Source of the DNA: Solitalea koreensis
Lineage (GTDB): Bacteria > Bacteroidota > Bacteroidia > Sphingobacteriales > Sphingobacteriaceae
Direction: 5' to 3'
Assembly: GCF_900182575.1 (NCBI RefSeq)
Contig: NZ_FXSZ01000014.1
Location: 1 to 44,590 of the forward strand
Length of the DNA stretch: 44,590 bases
The position numbers and the translations under genes are program-made. Under the pieces are notes generated by a model, which was given only the letters and a program-made list of their open reading frames with translations, made no database searches and had not been told where the DNA came from. This document shows, piece after piece, positions 24,193 through 31,822 of the stretch (positions are counted from its first letter, which is position 1; each line of letters opens with the position of its first letter).

Positions 24193-24305
24193 CTGTTTGT
24201 AAGGCGCACAATAAGAAGCAGTAATATTTGCTATTTTGAGGGCTTAACATTTACTTTGTGCTGATTGCAACCTTCCGGTTGTTAATTTTTTCTAGTTAAC
24301 ATTAA

Positions 24306-25082
24306 ATGAATTATACGTTGAAGTACGTTCCAGAGCGTGAAGCAAAACCCCGAGAAAGAGGCATTACAATGGTGATGGATAAGGGTTTAAGTATTAATGA
24401 AGTTGAAAATTTTCTTTCGGTTTCAGGTACCCATACTGACTTGGTAAAGCTTGGTTGGGCTACATCTTTTGTAACCCCTAATCTTCAGGATAAATTAAGA
24501 ATCTACCGTGATGCGGGCATTCCTGTGTATTTTGGAGGAACCCTTTTTGAAGCTTTTATTATTCGCGGTCAATTTGACGACTATCGTAAAATGCTTGACA
24601 AGTACGATATGCAATATGCCGAGGTTTCGGATGGTTCTATCACCATCGACCATAAACTTAAGTGTGAATACATTAAACAACTGAAATCACAAGTGACCGT
24701 AATTTCAGAAGTAGGCTCAAAAGACGATACCGTAATCATCCCTCCTTATAAATGGATTGAATTGATGCAGGCTGAAAAAGACGCAGGAGCTTGGAAGGTA
24801 ATTGCCGAAGCGCGTGAAAGCGGAAATGTTGGCCTTTTCCGCGGAAACGGCGAAGTTCGCTCAGGTTTAGTCGAGGAGATCTTAACTAAAATCCCTCAGG
24901 AAAACATCATTTGGGAAGCGCCTCAAAAAGCGCAGCAAGTGTGGTTCGTGAAATTGTTGGGAACCAATGTAAACTTAGGCAATATTGCTCCAGCAGAGGT
25001 TATTCCGTTGGAAACCGTACGTTTAGGTTTACGTGGAGATACCTTTAACCATTTTCTCAAAGATTTCGATATCGTTGTTTGA
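24306..25082 (+). CDS. comA: Phosphosulfolactate synthase-like protein (ComA family)
   Basis: A 258-residue TIM-barrel protein of the ComA family, which adds sulfite to phosphoenolpyruvate to make phosphosulfolactate in archaeal and some bacterial routes. Family segments seen: RERGITMVMDKGLSINE, DLVKLGWATSFV, GIPVYFGGTLFEAF, EVSDGSI, VISEVGSKD, ESGNVGLFRGNGEVRSGLV and IIWEAPQKAQQVWFVKLLG, which together cover the barrel. In Bacteroidota it may serve sulfonate formation, such as sulfonolipid precursors, but this is inference. It has a clean terminator at 25095 and no partner comB gene nearby. Confidence 0.8.
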   Translation: MNYTLKYVPEREAKPRERGITMVMDKGLSINEVENFLSVSGTHTDLVKLGWATSFVTPNLQDKLRIYRDAGIPVYFGGTLFEAFIIRGQFDDYRKMLDKYDMQYAEVSDGSITIDHKLKCEYIKQLKSQVTVISEVGSKDDTVIIPPYKWIELMQAEKDAGAWKVIAEARESGNVGLFRGNGEVRSGLVEEILTKIPQENIIWEAPQKAQQVWFVKLLGTNVNLGNIAPAEVIPLETVRLGLRGDTFNHFLKDFDIVV

Positions 25083-25094
25083 TAAAATTTTTCT

Positions 25095-25118
25095 TAACCC
25101 CTCGTAAATGAGGGGTTA
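25095..25118 (+). terminator. Terminator of the ComA-like gene
   Basis: TAACCCCTC (25095-25103) pairs with GAGGGGTTA (25110-25118) around a 6-nt loop and is followed by a T-rich tract. Confidence 0.8.
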
Positions 25119-25141
25119 TTTGTTTTCTTTCTATTGCTTCC

Positions 25142-25891
25142 ATGAAAAAATTTGGCCTCATCGGATTTCCGCTTTCTCATTCGTTTTCACAAAAATATTT
25201 TACTGAGAAGTTTGCTAAACAAGGGCTTACTGATCACCAGTATGATTTGTATCCTATTGAACATGCTGAAGATTTTTTAGCAATCGTAAAAAACGACACG
25301 AACCTTTTCGGATTGAACGTAACGATTCCGCATAAGTTAGCCGTAATGCCTTTTCTCGATTCGCTTGACGAATCGGCAGCCGAAGTTGGAGCCGTAAACG
25401 TAATCAGAATTGATAGAGATGAACTGGGAGCCATCTCCCTTACAGGCTTTAACTCGGATGTATATGGTTTTCAGGAATCGCTAAAACCTTTGCTCAAACC
25501 TGTTCATGACCATGCTTTAATTTTGGGAACTGGAGGCGCATCAAAGGCGGTAGCCTTTGCATTAAAAAAACTAGGGATTGAGTTTAAGTTCGTTTCTCGT
25601 AAAAAGACAGAAGGCAGTTTTTCATACAATGAGCTAACAGAAGAAATACTATCTCAATATAAAGTAATTGTGAACTGCTCCCCTCTGGGCACTTATCCTA
25701 ATACAGAGGATTCTCCTGCCATTCCTTATCAGTGTTTAAGTACTGATCATTTGCTTTATGATTTGGTTTACAATCCTGCTGAAACCGCGTTTTTAAAACA
25801 AGGAAAGCTAAAAGGTGCCGCGATAAAAAATGGCTATGAAATGCTGGAGCTACAAGCCGAAAAAGCATGGGAGATTTGGAAGAAAGAGTAG
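25142..25891 (+). CDS. aroE: Shikimate dehydrogenase AroE
   Basis: A 249-residue enzyme reducing 3-dehydroshikimate to shikimate in aromatic amino acid synthesis. The shikimate-binding serines are in PLSHSFSQ (about 10-17), the catalytic lysine is K65 in NVTIPHKLAV, and D106 is in NSDVYGF. The NADP-binding loop is GTGGASKAV (129-137). It starts 23 bp after the terminator of the ComA-like gene, so the promoter must be in the short spacer or read-through occurs. The gldD gene follows 150 bp downstream on the same strand. Confidence 0.95.
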   Translation: MKKFGLIGFPLSHSFSQKYFTEKFAKQGLTDHQYDLYPIEHAEDFLAIVKNDTNLFGLNVTIPHKLAVMPFLDSLDESAAEVGAVNVIRIDRDELGAISLTGFNSDVYGFQESLKPLLKPVHDHALILGTGGASKAVAFALKKLGIEFKFVSRKKTEGSFSYNELTEEILSQYKVIVNCSPLGTYPNTEDSPAIPYQCLSTDHLLYDLVYNPAETAFLKQGKLKGAAIKNGYEMLELQAEKAWEIWKKE

Positions 25892-26049
25892 ATATGAGAT
25901 ATGCAAATGAGTATTGAGAGTGGTTTTAATCATATAAAGTAAGCGACAAGAGGAAATGATACCAATAATTAAATACTACCAATAACTTATAACTATTCAC
26001 CACTAACTTATAACTTTAATAAGCATATTTGTCAAAAATCTGATTGAGC

Positions 26050-26634
26050 GTGAAAAGAATCGTATTGTTTGCAACACTCTTCGTTGGCGGTGTTTTAGTG
26101 TCGTGTCAACATGAGTCAGGCACACCTAAGCCCCGAGGTTACTATCGTATTGATTTTCCTAAAAAAGCATACAAGCATTACGATGAAGTCTGTCCGTACA
26201 GCTTTGATATCCCTGTATATTCAAAAGTAGCTCCTGATTTGTCAAAGAATGCCGAGCCATGTTGGATTAACGTCGATTTCCCTCAGTTTAACGGCCGCAT
26301 TTACCTTACCTATCATCAAATTAAAGGCAAAGAAAGCTTGAACCATTTAGTGGAAGATACACGCAAACTGGCCTTTAAGCATACCATTAAAGCTACCGCC
26401 ATCGACGAAAGCCTGATTGCAAAACCTGCCGAGCACGTATACGGAACCTATTACGACATCGACGGCAATACCGCATCCTCTTTACAATTTTACCTTACCG
26501 ATAGTACTCGTAATTTTATACGTGGAGCTCTTTATTTTAAAAGTCAACCACGTATCGATTCCATAAAACCTGTTCTTGAATTTATAAGGAAAGATGTGGA
26601 TAGGTTAATTGGTACATTTAAGTGGAAGAAATAA
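26050..26634 (+). CDS. gldD: Gliding-motility-type lipoprotein GldD
   Basis: A protein of about 194 residues whose family is required for gliding motility and type IX secretion in flavobacteria. The lipobox is LVSC with the lipidated Cys around residue 19. After it come PRGYYRIDFPKKAYKHYD, WINVDFPQFNGRIYLTYH and GTYYDIDGNTASSLQFYLTD, which are the conserved segments of GldD. There is no ATG; the start is GTG at 26050 or TTG at 26044 two codons earlier. A MBL-fold hydrolase gene follows after 9 bp in the same unit. GldD is kept in many Bacteroidota without visible gliding, so motility is not proven. Confidence 0.9.
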   Translation: MKRIVLFATLFVGGVLVSCQHESGTPKPRGYYRIDFPKKAYKHYDEVCPYSFDIPVYSKVAPDLSKNAEPCWINVDFPQFNGRIYLTYHQIKGKESLNHLVEDTRKLAFKHTIKATAIDESLIAKPAEHVYGTYYDIDGNTASSLQFYLTDSTRNFIRGALYFKSQPRIDSIKPVLEFIRKDVDRLIGTFKWKK

Positions 26635-26643
26635 TTAGTTATT

Positions 26644-27279
26644 ATGATCACAGTAGAATCGCTTACATTTAATCCTTATCAAGAAAACACGTACATTTTA
26701 CACGATGAAACCAATGAATGCCTGATCATTGATCCGGGTTGCTATAATGCCAGTGAGCAAAACGAACTGGTTAATCTCATCAAAAGTAAAAACCTAAAGC
26801 CGGTGCTGTTGATAAATACACATTGTCATATCGATCATGTGCTGGGGAATAAGTTTGTGTTTGATAATTGGGGTTTAAAACCTCATTTTCATGAACAGGA
26901 ACAATGGATTCTGGATGCAATTCCGGGCTATGCCCCTTCAATGGGCATGCATTATGAACTTTCGCCCAAGGCCGAATATTACCTAAAGGATGGCGACATT
27001 ATTAAATTCGGGAACGCTAAGCTTGAAAGTATTTTTACTCCCGGACATTCACCAGCAAGCCTTTCATTTTATAGTAAGGCCGATAAATTTGTAATTGCGG
27101 GAGACGTTTTATTTCATCAAAGCGTTGGCCGTACGGATTTACCAGGCGGAAGTTTTCCGGTGTTAAAACAAAGCATTGAAACAAGGTTGTTCCCTTTAGG
27201 CGATGAGGTGAAAGTATATCCGGGCCATGGCCAGCCAACTACAATTGGGTTTGAGCGTTTACATAATCCGTTTTTGTAA
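26644..27279 (+). CDS. Metallo-beta-lactamase-fold hydrolase (glyoxalase II-like)
   Basis: A 211-residue MBL-fold enzyme with a complete metal site: H60-x-H62-x-D64-H65 (THCHIDH), a histidine in TPGHSPAS (near 133), an aspartate in AGDVLF (near 154) and the last histidine in YPGHGQPTT. The early segment LTFNPYQENTYIL is typical of the YcbL/glyoxalase-II-like group. It may hydrolyse thioesters, but the substrate is not fixed by the sequence. It starts 9 bp after the gldD gene, so the two are co-transcribed, as is common in this phylum. Confidence 0.85.
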   Translation: MITVESLTFNPYQENTYILHDETNECLIIDPGCYNASEQNELVNLIKSKNLKPVLLINTHCHIDHVLGNKFVFDNWGLKPHFHEQEQWILDAIPGYAPSMGMHYELSPKAEYYLKDGDIIKFGNAKLESIFTPGHSPASLSFYSKADKFVIAGDVLFHQSVGRTDLPGGSFPVLKQSIETRLFPLGDEVKVYPGHGQPTTIGFERLHNPFL

Positions 27280-27348
27280 TATTCAGCTGAAAACATCACT
27301 TTATAAAAAAGGATAAATAACTTAATAACGAATAACTCTACCTAAACA

Positions 27349-28590
27349 TTGAATTTAGCACTGTACATAGCCAAGCGTTATCTTTTCTCAAAGAAATCGA
27401 CTAATGCCATCAACATTATTTCGGGTATTTCCATGCTTGGAATCATGATTGGCAGTGCTGCGCTTATCATCATTCTTTCGGTGTTCAATGGCTTTGAGGA
27501 ACTGGTTTTATCGCTGTACAATAAGTTTACTCCTGATATTAAGATTGAGACCAAGGTGGGTAAAACGTTTGACCCACGAACTGCTCCGTTCAGCGAAATA
27601 AAGAAAATGAAGCAGGTGGCTTATTATGTAGAAAGCCTGGAAGAAAAAGCGTTACTGCGTAATAATAACAGTCAATATATAGCCACAATCAAGGGTGTTA
27701 GTGATGATTTTCTTAAAACACATGCACTTGATTCAATGATTTTACGCGGCAAACTTGCGCTGCATGAAGGATCTCGCGAAGTGGCCATAGTGGGTAGTGG
27801 GGTTGAATATTTTTTAGGCTTGGACGTTAAAAATAGTCAACAGCCGGTTTCAGTGTTTTCTCCGAAGAAAAAAATCGCTTCAACCATAAACCCTGGTGCT
27901 AACCTAAATCGTAAGGAGATTTTTGTTTCCGGAGTATTTCAGGTGCAACAAGATTTTGATGATAAGTACATGCTTACTCCCATCTCTTTTGCACGTGACT
28001 TAATGGATGAACCTAACCTGCTTTCGGCGGTTGAAATTTATGCAACTAAAGGGACAAGTATAAGCAGGCTTAAAACACAACTATCGGCTTTATTGGGCGA
28101 TCGCTTTACGGTTAAGGATCGCGTCGAACAAAATCAGTTATTATACAAAATTCTGAATTCTGAGAAATGGGCCGTTTACCTTATTCTTACTTTTGTACTC
28201 CTAATTGCCATTTGCAATATCATTGGTTCCCTAACCATGCTGGTAATTGACAAAAAGAAAGATGTTGCCGTTTTGTTAAGTATGGGTGCCGACTCCTGGC
28301 TCATTCGTCGCATTTTTTTACTAGAAGGCATGTTGATAGCGCTTGCCGGATCAATTTTAGGAATACTTTTAGGTTGGATATTCTGTTTGCTGCAACAAAA
28401 ATACGGACTTATTAAGCTGAGCCAATCGGGTACGTTTATTATGGAGAATTACCCGGTTAGCATTCGTTATATCGACTTTCTGCTGGTGTTCGGAACGGTG
28501 TTCATTATTTCATTTGCGGCATCTTGGTTTGCCTCGGCAAATAGCGTACGAAATTTCTCAAGTGTACGCGAAGATTTGAACGAACAGTAG
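27349..28590 (+). CDS. LolC/LolE-type lipoprotein-release ABC permease (FtsX-like)
   Basis: A 413-residue permease starting at TTG 27349; no ATG precedes the first membrane segment, and the start MNLALYIAKRYLFSKK is typical of the family. The first membrane segment lies at about 21-46, followed by a large periplasmic domain (about 47-270), and three C-terminal segments near 275-300, 322-348 and 373-393. This is the FtsX/MacB-like topology of lipoprotein-export systems. The ATPase partner is not adjacent. The gene is 69 bp after the MBL gene on the same strand and ends before a terminator at 28637. Confidence 0.85.
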   Translation: MNLALYIAKRYLFSKKSTNAINIISGISMLGIMIGSAALIIILSVFNGFEELVLSLYNKFTPDIKIETKVGKTFDPRTAPFSEIKKMKQVAYYVESLEEKALLRNNNSQYIATIKGVSDDFLKTHALDSMILRGKLALHEGSREVAIVGSGVEYFLGLDVKNSQQPVSVFSPKKKIASTINPGANLNRKEIFVSGVFQVQQDFDDKYMLTPISFARDLMDEPNLLSAVEIYATKGTSISRLKTQLSALLGDRFTVKDRVEQNQLLYKILNSEKWAVYLILTFVLLIAICNIIGSLTMLVIDKKKDVAVLLSMGADSWLIRRIFLLEGMLIALAGSILGILLGWIFCLLQQKYGLIKLSQSGTFIMENYPVSIRYIDFLLVFGTVFIISFAASWFASANSVRNFSSVREDLNEQ

Positions 28591-28636
28591 GTCGTTTTGA
28601 GAGATTGAGCTTTTAAATTATAGCGCCTCGGATTTT

Positions 28637-28656
28637 AACGCCTGAGGCGTTTTTTA
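28637..28656 (+). terminator. Terminator of the LolC/E gene
   Basis: AACGCC (28637-28642) pairs with GGCGTT (28646-28651) around TGA and is followed by TTTTTA. An alternative pairing is CGCCTC (28624-28629) with GAGGCG (28644-28649). Confidence 0.75.
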
Positions 28657-28789
28657 TTTCGCCTAAGTTTCATTTTCTCTCAAAAAAAAATTAACTTAAT
28701 AAATTGATAACCATCGTGTTGGATTCTATAAACACACTCCAAATGTTCTCAAACTATTCACTCTATATTGCCACTCTAAATCTATCTCT

Positions 28790-30925
28790 ATGAAAACCTA
28801 TGACGAAAAACACATTAAAAACGTGGTACTGATCGGCTCTGCGAAAAGCGGCAAGACCACTCTTGCCGAAACCATGTTGTTTGAAGCCGGTATTATTAAT
28901 CGGCGTGGAACTATAGAAGAAAAAAATACCCTTTCCGACTACCACGAAATTGAGCACGAACGGGGCAACTCGGTTTATGCAACCACCCTGCATACTGAAT
29001 GGCGTGATTATAAAATCAACATCATTGACACTCCCGGATTAGATGATTTCATTGGAGAAGTGATATCTGCTATAAGCGTTTGTGATACGGCGGTAATGCT
29101 GCTCAACGCACAATATGGTGTGGAAGTTGGCACTGAACTCATTTGGGACTATGTTGACAAATACGGCAAACCGACTATTCTCGCCATTAACCAGCTAGAT
29201 GCTGAAAAGGCAAATTTCAATCAGACCATTGAAGACGCCAAATCCTTTTTTGGTCCAGCGGTAACGGTGATGCAGTATCCGTTAAGTACAGGCTCTACTT
29301 TTAACAGCATCATAGATCTGTTGAAAATGGTGATGTATAAATTCCCTGAAAATGGAGGTAAGCCTGAAAAACTGCCGATTCCTGATAGTGAACAAGATCA
29401 CGCAAATGAACTGCATAATGAGTTGGTAGAAAAGGCCGCAGAAAATGATGAAGAGTTGATGGAACACTATTTCCAAAAAGGCAATCTGGATGAAGATGAG
29501 TTACGCCAGGGCTTGAAGATAGGCATGATGAAACACCAGGTTTTTCCAGTATTTTGTCTTTCAACTCGTAAAGATATGGGTGCAGGACGAATGATGGGCT
29601 TCATCGATAATGTGGCGCCATCCGCCATTGAAATGCCTGAGGATTTTACTGAAGAAGGACAGGAAGTTGCATGCGATCCGGCAGCACCCACCCGTTTATT
29701 TGTTTTTAAAACTTTGGTTGAGCCACATTTAGGCCGGCTTTCTTTTTTTAAAGTAATTGCAGGAGAGGTTGCATTGGGAATGGAGCTTCAAAATGAAAAA
29801 ACAAACACTACTGAGCGCATTGCTCAACTGTTTATAGCCGATGGTAAAAACCGTAACCCTATTGATCGCTTAAAAGCCGGTGATATTGGCTGTACCTTAA
29901 AACTGAAAAACACTTTAACGAATCATACCTTAAACGGTAAAGGAGCGAAAGGAAATATTGACCCTATTCATTTTCCAGCACCTAAAGTCCGGATTGCCAT
30001 TGTGGCTAAAAACAAACAGGATGATGAAAAGTTAAGCGAGGTGCTTAATGAAATCCACATGGAAGATCCCACCATTGAGATAGAATATAACCGCGAATTA
30101 AAACAAATCATTTTACATGCCCAAGGTGAACTGCATTTGGCAGTCACGAAATGGAGGTTGGAGCATATCTATAAAATGCAGGTAGAGTTTCAAAAGGCTA
30201 AAATTCCCTATCGCGAAACCATTCAAAAGCCGGCAAATTCTTCTTATCGACATAAAAAACAATCGGGTGGCGCGGGACAGTTTGGTGAAGTGTTCATGAA
30301 GATTGAACCTTATTATGAAGGCATGCCTCCATTTAAAGAGTTCCCGGTGCGCGATTCCGAAACACATGAACTGCCATGGGGCGGCAAACTGGTGTTTAAT
30401 AATTGTATAGTGGGAGGAGTAATTGATGCCCGTTTTATTCCGTCTATTCTAAAAGGGGTGTTGGAAAAAATGAGCGAAGGGCCTTTGACGGGCTCATACG
30501 TGCGTGATGTGCGCGTAAGCATTTATGATGGCAAGATGCATCCGGTTGACAGCAACGACATCTCCTTTAAAATTGCAGGCACCATGGCTTTCCGTGATGC
30601 ATTTCATCAGGCAGAACCACAATTGCTGGAACCGATTAACGAAGTAGAAGTTTCAATCCCTGATGCCATGATGGGTGATGTGATGACCGAATTACAAGCC
30701 AGAAGGAGTATGATTATGGGCATGGAAAACGAGCACGGCTATCAGGTGATTAAGGCGCGCACTCCGCTTGCTGAACTGGATAAGTTTTTTTCTACCCTAA
30801 AAAATATAAGTCAGGGCCGGGCAAAAGTGCGTACCCAATTTGCTGACTACGCTCCGGTTCCCGCTGAATTACAAAAACGCCTATCAGAAGAGTATCATAA
30901 AACGGAAGTGGCCGAACTGCATTAA
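28790..30925 (+). CDS. Elongation factor G paralogue of the EF-G2 type
   Basis: A 711-residue translational GTPase with all EF-G domains: G domain (about 1-285), domain II (about 300-385), and domains III-V to the end. The P-loop is GSAKSGKTT (16-24). The switch II motif reads DTPGLDDF (80-87), where EF-G has DTPGHVDF: the catalytic histidine is L84. The G4 motif is NQLD (134-137) instead of NKxD, and switch I has RGNSV instead of RGITI. A Bacteroides EF-G2 that drives translocation without GTP hydrolysis has been reported and shows this kind of loss, so this protein probably acts in the same way, for example under starvation. It is a single-gene unit. Confidence 0.85.
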   Translation: MKTYDEKHIKNVVLIGSAKSGKTTLAETMLFEAGIINRRGTIEEKNTLSDYHEIEHERGNSVYATTLHTEWRDYKINIIDTPGLDDFIGEVISAISVCDTAVMLLNAQYGVEVGTELIWDYVDKYGKPTILAINQLDAEKANFNQTIEDAKSFFGPAVTVMQYPLSTGSTFNSIIDLLKMVMYKFPENGGKPEKLPIPDSEQDHANELHNELVEKAAENDEELMEHYFQKGNLDEDELRQGLKIGMMKHQVFPVFCLSTRKDMGAGRMMGFIDNVAPSAIEMPEDFTEEGQEVACDPAAPTRLFVFKTLVEPHLGRLSFFKVIAGEVALGMELQNEKTNTTERIAQLFIADGKNRNPIDRLKAGDIGCTLKLKNTLTNHTLNGKGAKGNIDPIHFPAPKVRIAIVAKNKQDDEKLSEVLNEIHMEDPTIEIEYNRELKQIILHAQGELHLAVTKWRLEHIYKMQVEFQKAKIPYRETIQKPANSSYRHKKQSGGAGQFGEVFMKIEPYYEGMPPFKEFPVRDSETHELPWGGKLVFNNCIVGGVIDARFIPSILKGVLEKMSEGPLTGSYVRDVRVSIYDGKMHPVDSNDISFKIAGTMAFRDAFHQAEPQLLEPINEVEVSIPDAMMGDVMTELQARRSMIMGMENEHGYQVIKARTPLAELDKFFSTLKNISQGRAKVRTQFADYAPVPAELQKRLSEEYHKTEVAELH

Positions 30926-31004
30926 AAAATAGTTGAGTTAAAAGTCATTACGTAGGATGCATTTCCCTGATTTAATCTCTTACAATTATTAAAAATTATT
31001 AATT

Positions 31005-31331
31005 ATGGCGCAGAAGATTCTTGTTACCAACTACACTTATAGTGTTTCCCGTGAGGAATTTGAAAATATGGCTAATCAGCTTGCCCATGCATTTGCAGAT
31101 GTACCAGGATGTCTTTGGAAGATATGGCTGATTGATGCTGAAAAAAAAGAGGCAGGAGCTGTCTATTTATTTAGTGATGAAGAATCATTAAAAAAATTCA
31201 AATCGAGCCCATTAGTTGCTTCGGTACTTTCTCACCCTGCATTAAGCGATTTTGATTTAAAGGAAATGGATATACTATTGGAAGTGAGTAAAATAACGTA
31301 TGCACCATTAATGGGAAAGACAACGGTTTAA
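31005..31331 (+). CDS. YdhR-like dimeric alpha-beta barrel protein
   Basis: A 108-residue protein that resembles the small YdhR (putative monooxygenase) family: a beta strand and helix at the start (ILVTNYTYSVSREEFENMA), then PGCLWKIWLIDAEKKEAGAVYLFSDEESL in the middle (cited by its ends PGC and ESL) and a C-terminal strand. Family members form ferredoxin-like dimers; monooxygenase activity is by analogy only. It lies 79 bp after the EF-G2 gene and ends before a strong terminator. Confidence 0.7.
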   Translation: MAQKILVTNYTYSVSREEFENMANQLAHAFADVPGCLWKIWLIDAEKKEAGAVYLFSDEESLKKFKSSPLVASVLSHPALSDFDLKEMDILLEVSKITYAPLMGKTTV

Positions 31332-31379
31332 ATCAATCTTCTTCCGAGGTATTAAAAGCCGGGGTTTTCAATTCAACTA

Positions 31380-31424
31380 AAAAGCCGCTGCAAATTGTTT
31401 ACTCAATCCTCAGCGGCTTTTTTA
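31380..31424. terminator. Bidirectional terminator after the YdhR-like gene
   Basis: AAAAGCCGCTG (31381-31391) pairs with CAGCGGCTTTT (31412-31422), followed by more T; the A-run on the left lets it act for the minus-strand remnant as well. Confidence 0.85.
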
Positions 31425-31477
31425 AGGGGTAGTGAAGTAGTTCATTCCGTTAGAAATATCGAATTTCCATCTATCCA

Positions 31478-31708
31478 TTATTGGGTACCCACTTTAGGCT
31501 TATCGAACCATGCAGTCGTCCAACCTGCCGTAAGCGTGTTAAAATTGGCGCCGACACGAATGATGGCACCTGTACTGAAAGCAATCTTCAATCCGTTTCG
31601 CTTTCCAACCGGCAAAGCCAAAGTACCACCAATGCGTGAGTTTTTTGACCGGTCATCTTTGTAAGTATTGTTGACAGATGACTGACCACCGGTGTAATAA
31701 GTGTACTG
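31478..31708 (-). pseudogene. C-terminal remnant of an outer-membrane beta-barrel protein
   Basis: On the minus strand a 76-codon frame ends in TAA at 31480-31478. It reads QYTYYTGGQSSVNNTYKDD, then IGGTLALPVGKRNGLKIAFS, then AIIRVGANFNTLTAGWTTAW and ends KVGTQ. Alternating aromatic and hydrophobic residues and a near-C-terminal aromatic pattern resemble the end of a transporter-like outer-membrane protein (the family of COG4313-type phenol-degradation proteins). A stop (TGA) sits two codons upstream of the first kept residue, and no start is found. The remaining upstream part is absent. Confidence 0.6.
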
Positions 31709-31822
31709 TAAATTTCAGTACCTGTTGCATAAAGGTTACCTAGTTATGCATTAGATAAATTAACTGAAACAAGGTATTAAAATAGAATTGTCTCTTGAGT
31801 TTTCACACTGATTACTACAGGC

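Noticed and set aside
25892..26043. Short tandem AACTTATAACT motifs before gldD as a regulatory array
   Set aside because: The copies are low-complexity AT-rich sequence seen also near 35740, without fixed spacing.
31395..31664. Plus-strand frame of 89 codons
   Set aside because: It begins inside the terminator hairpin and is antisense to the outer-membrane protein remnant, which has real beta-barrel character.
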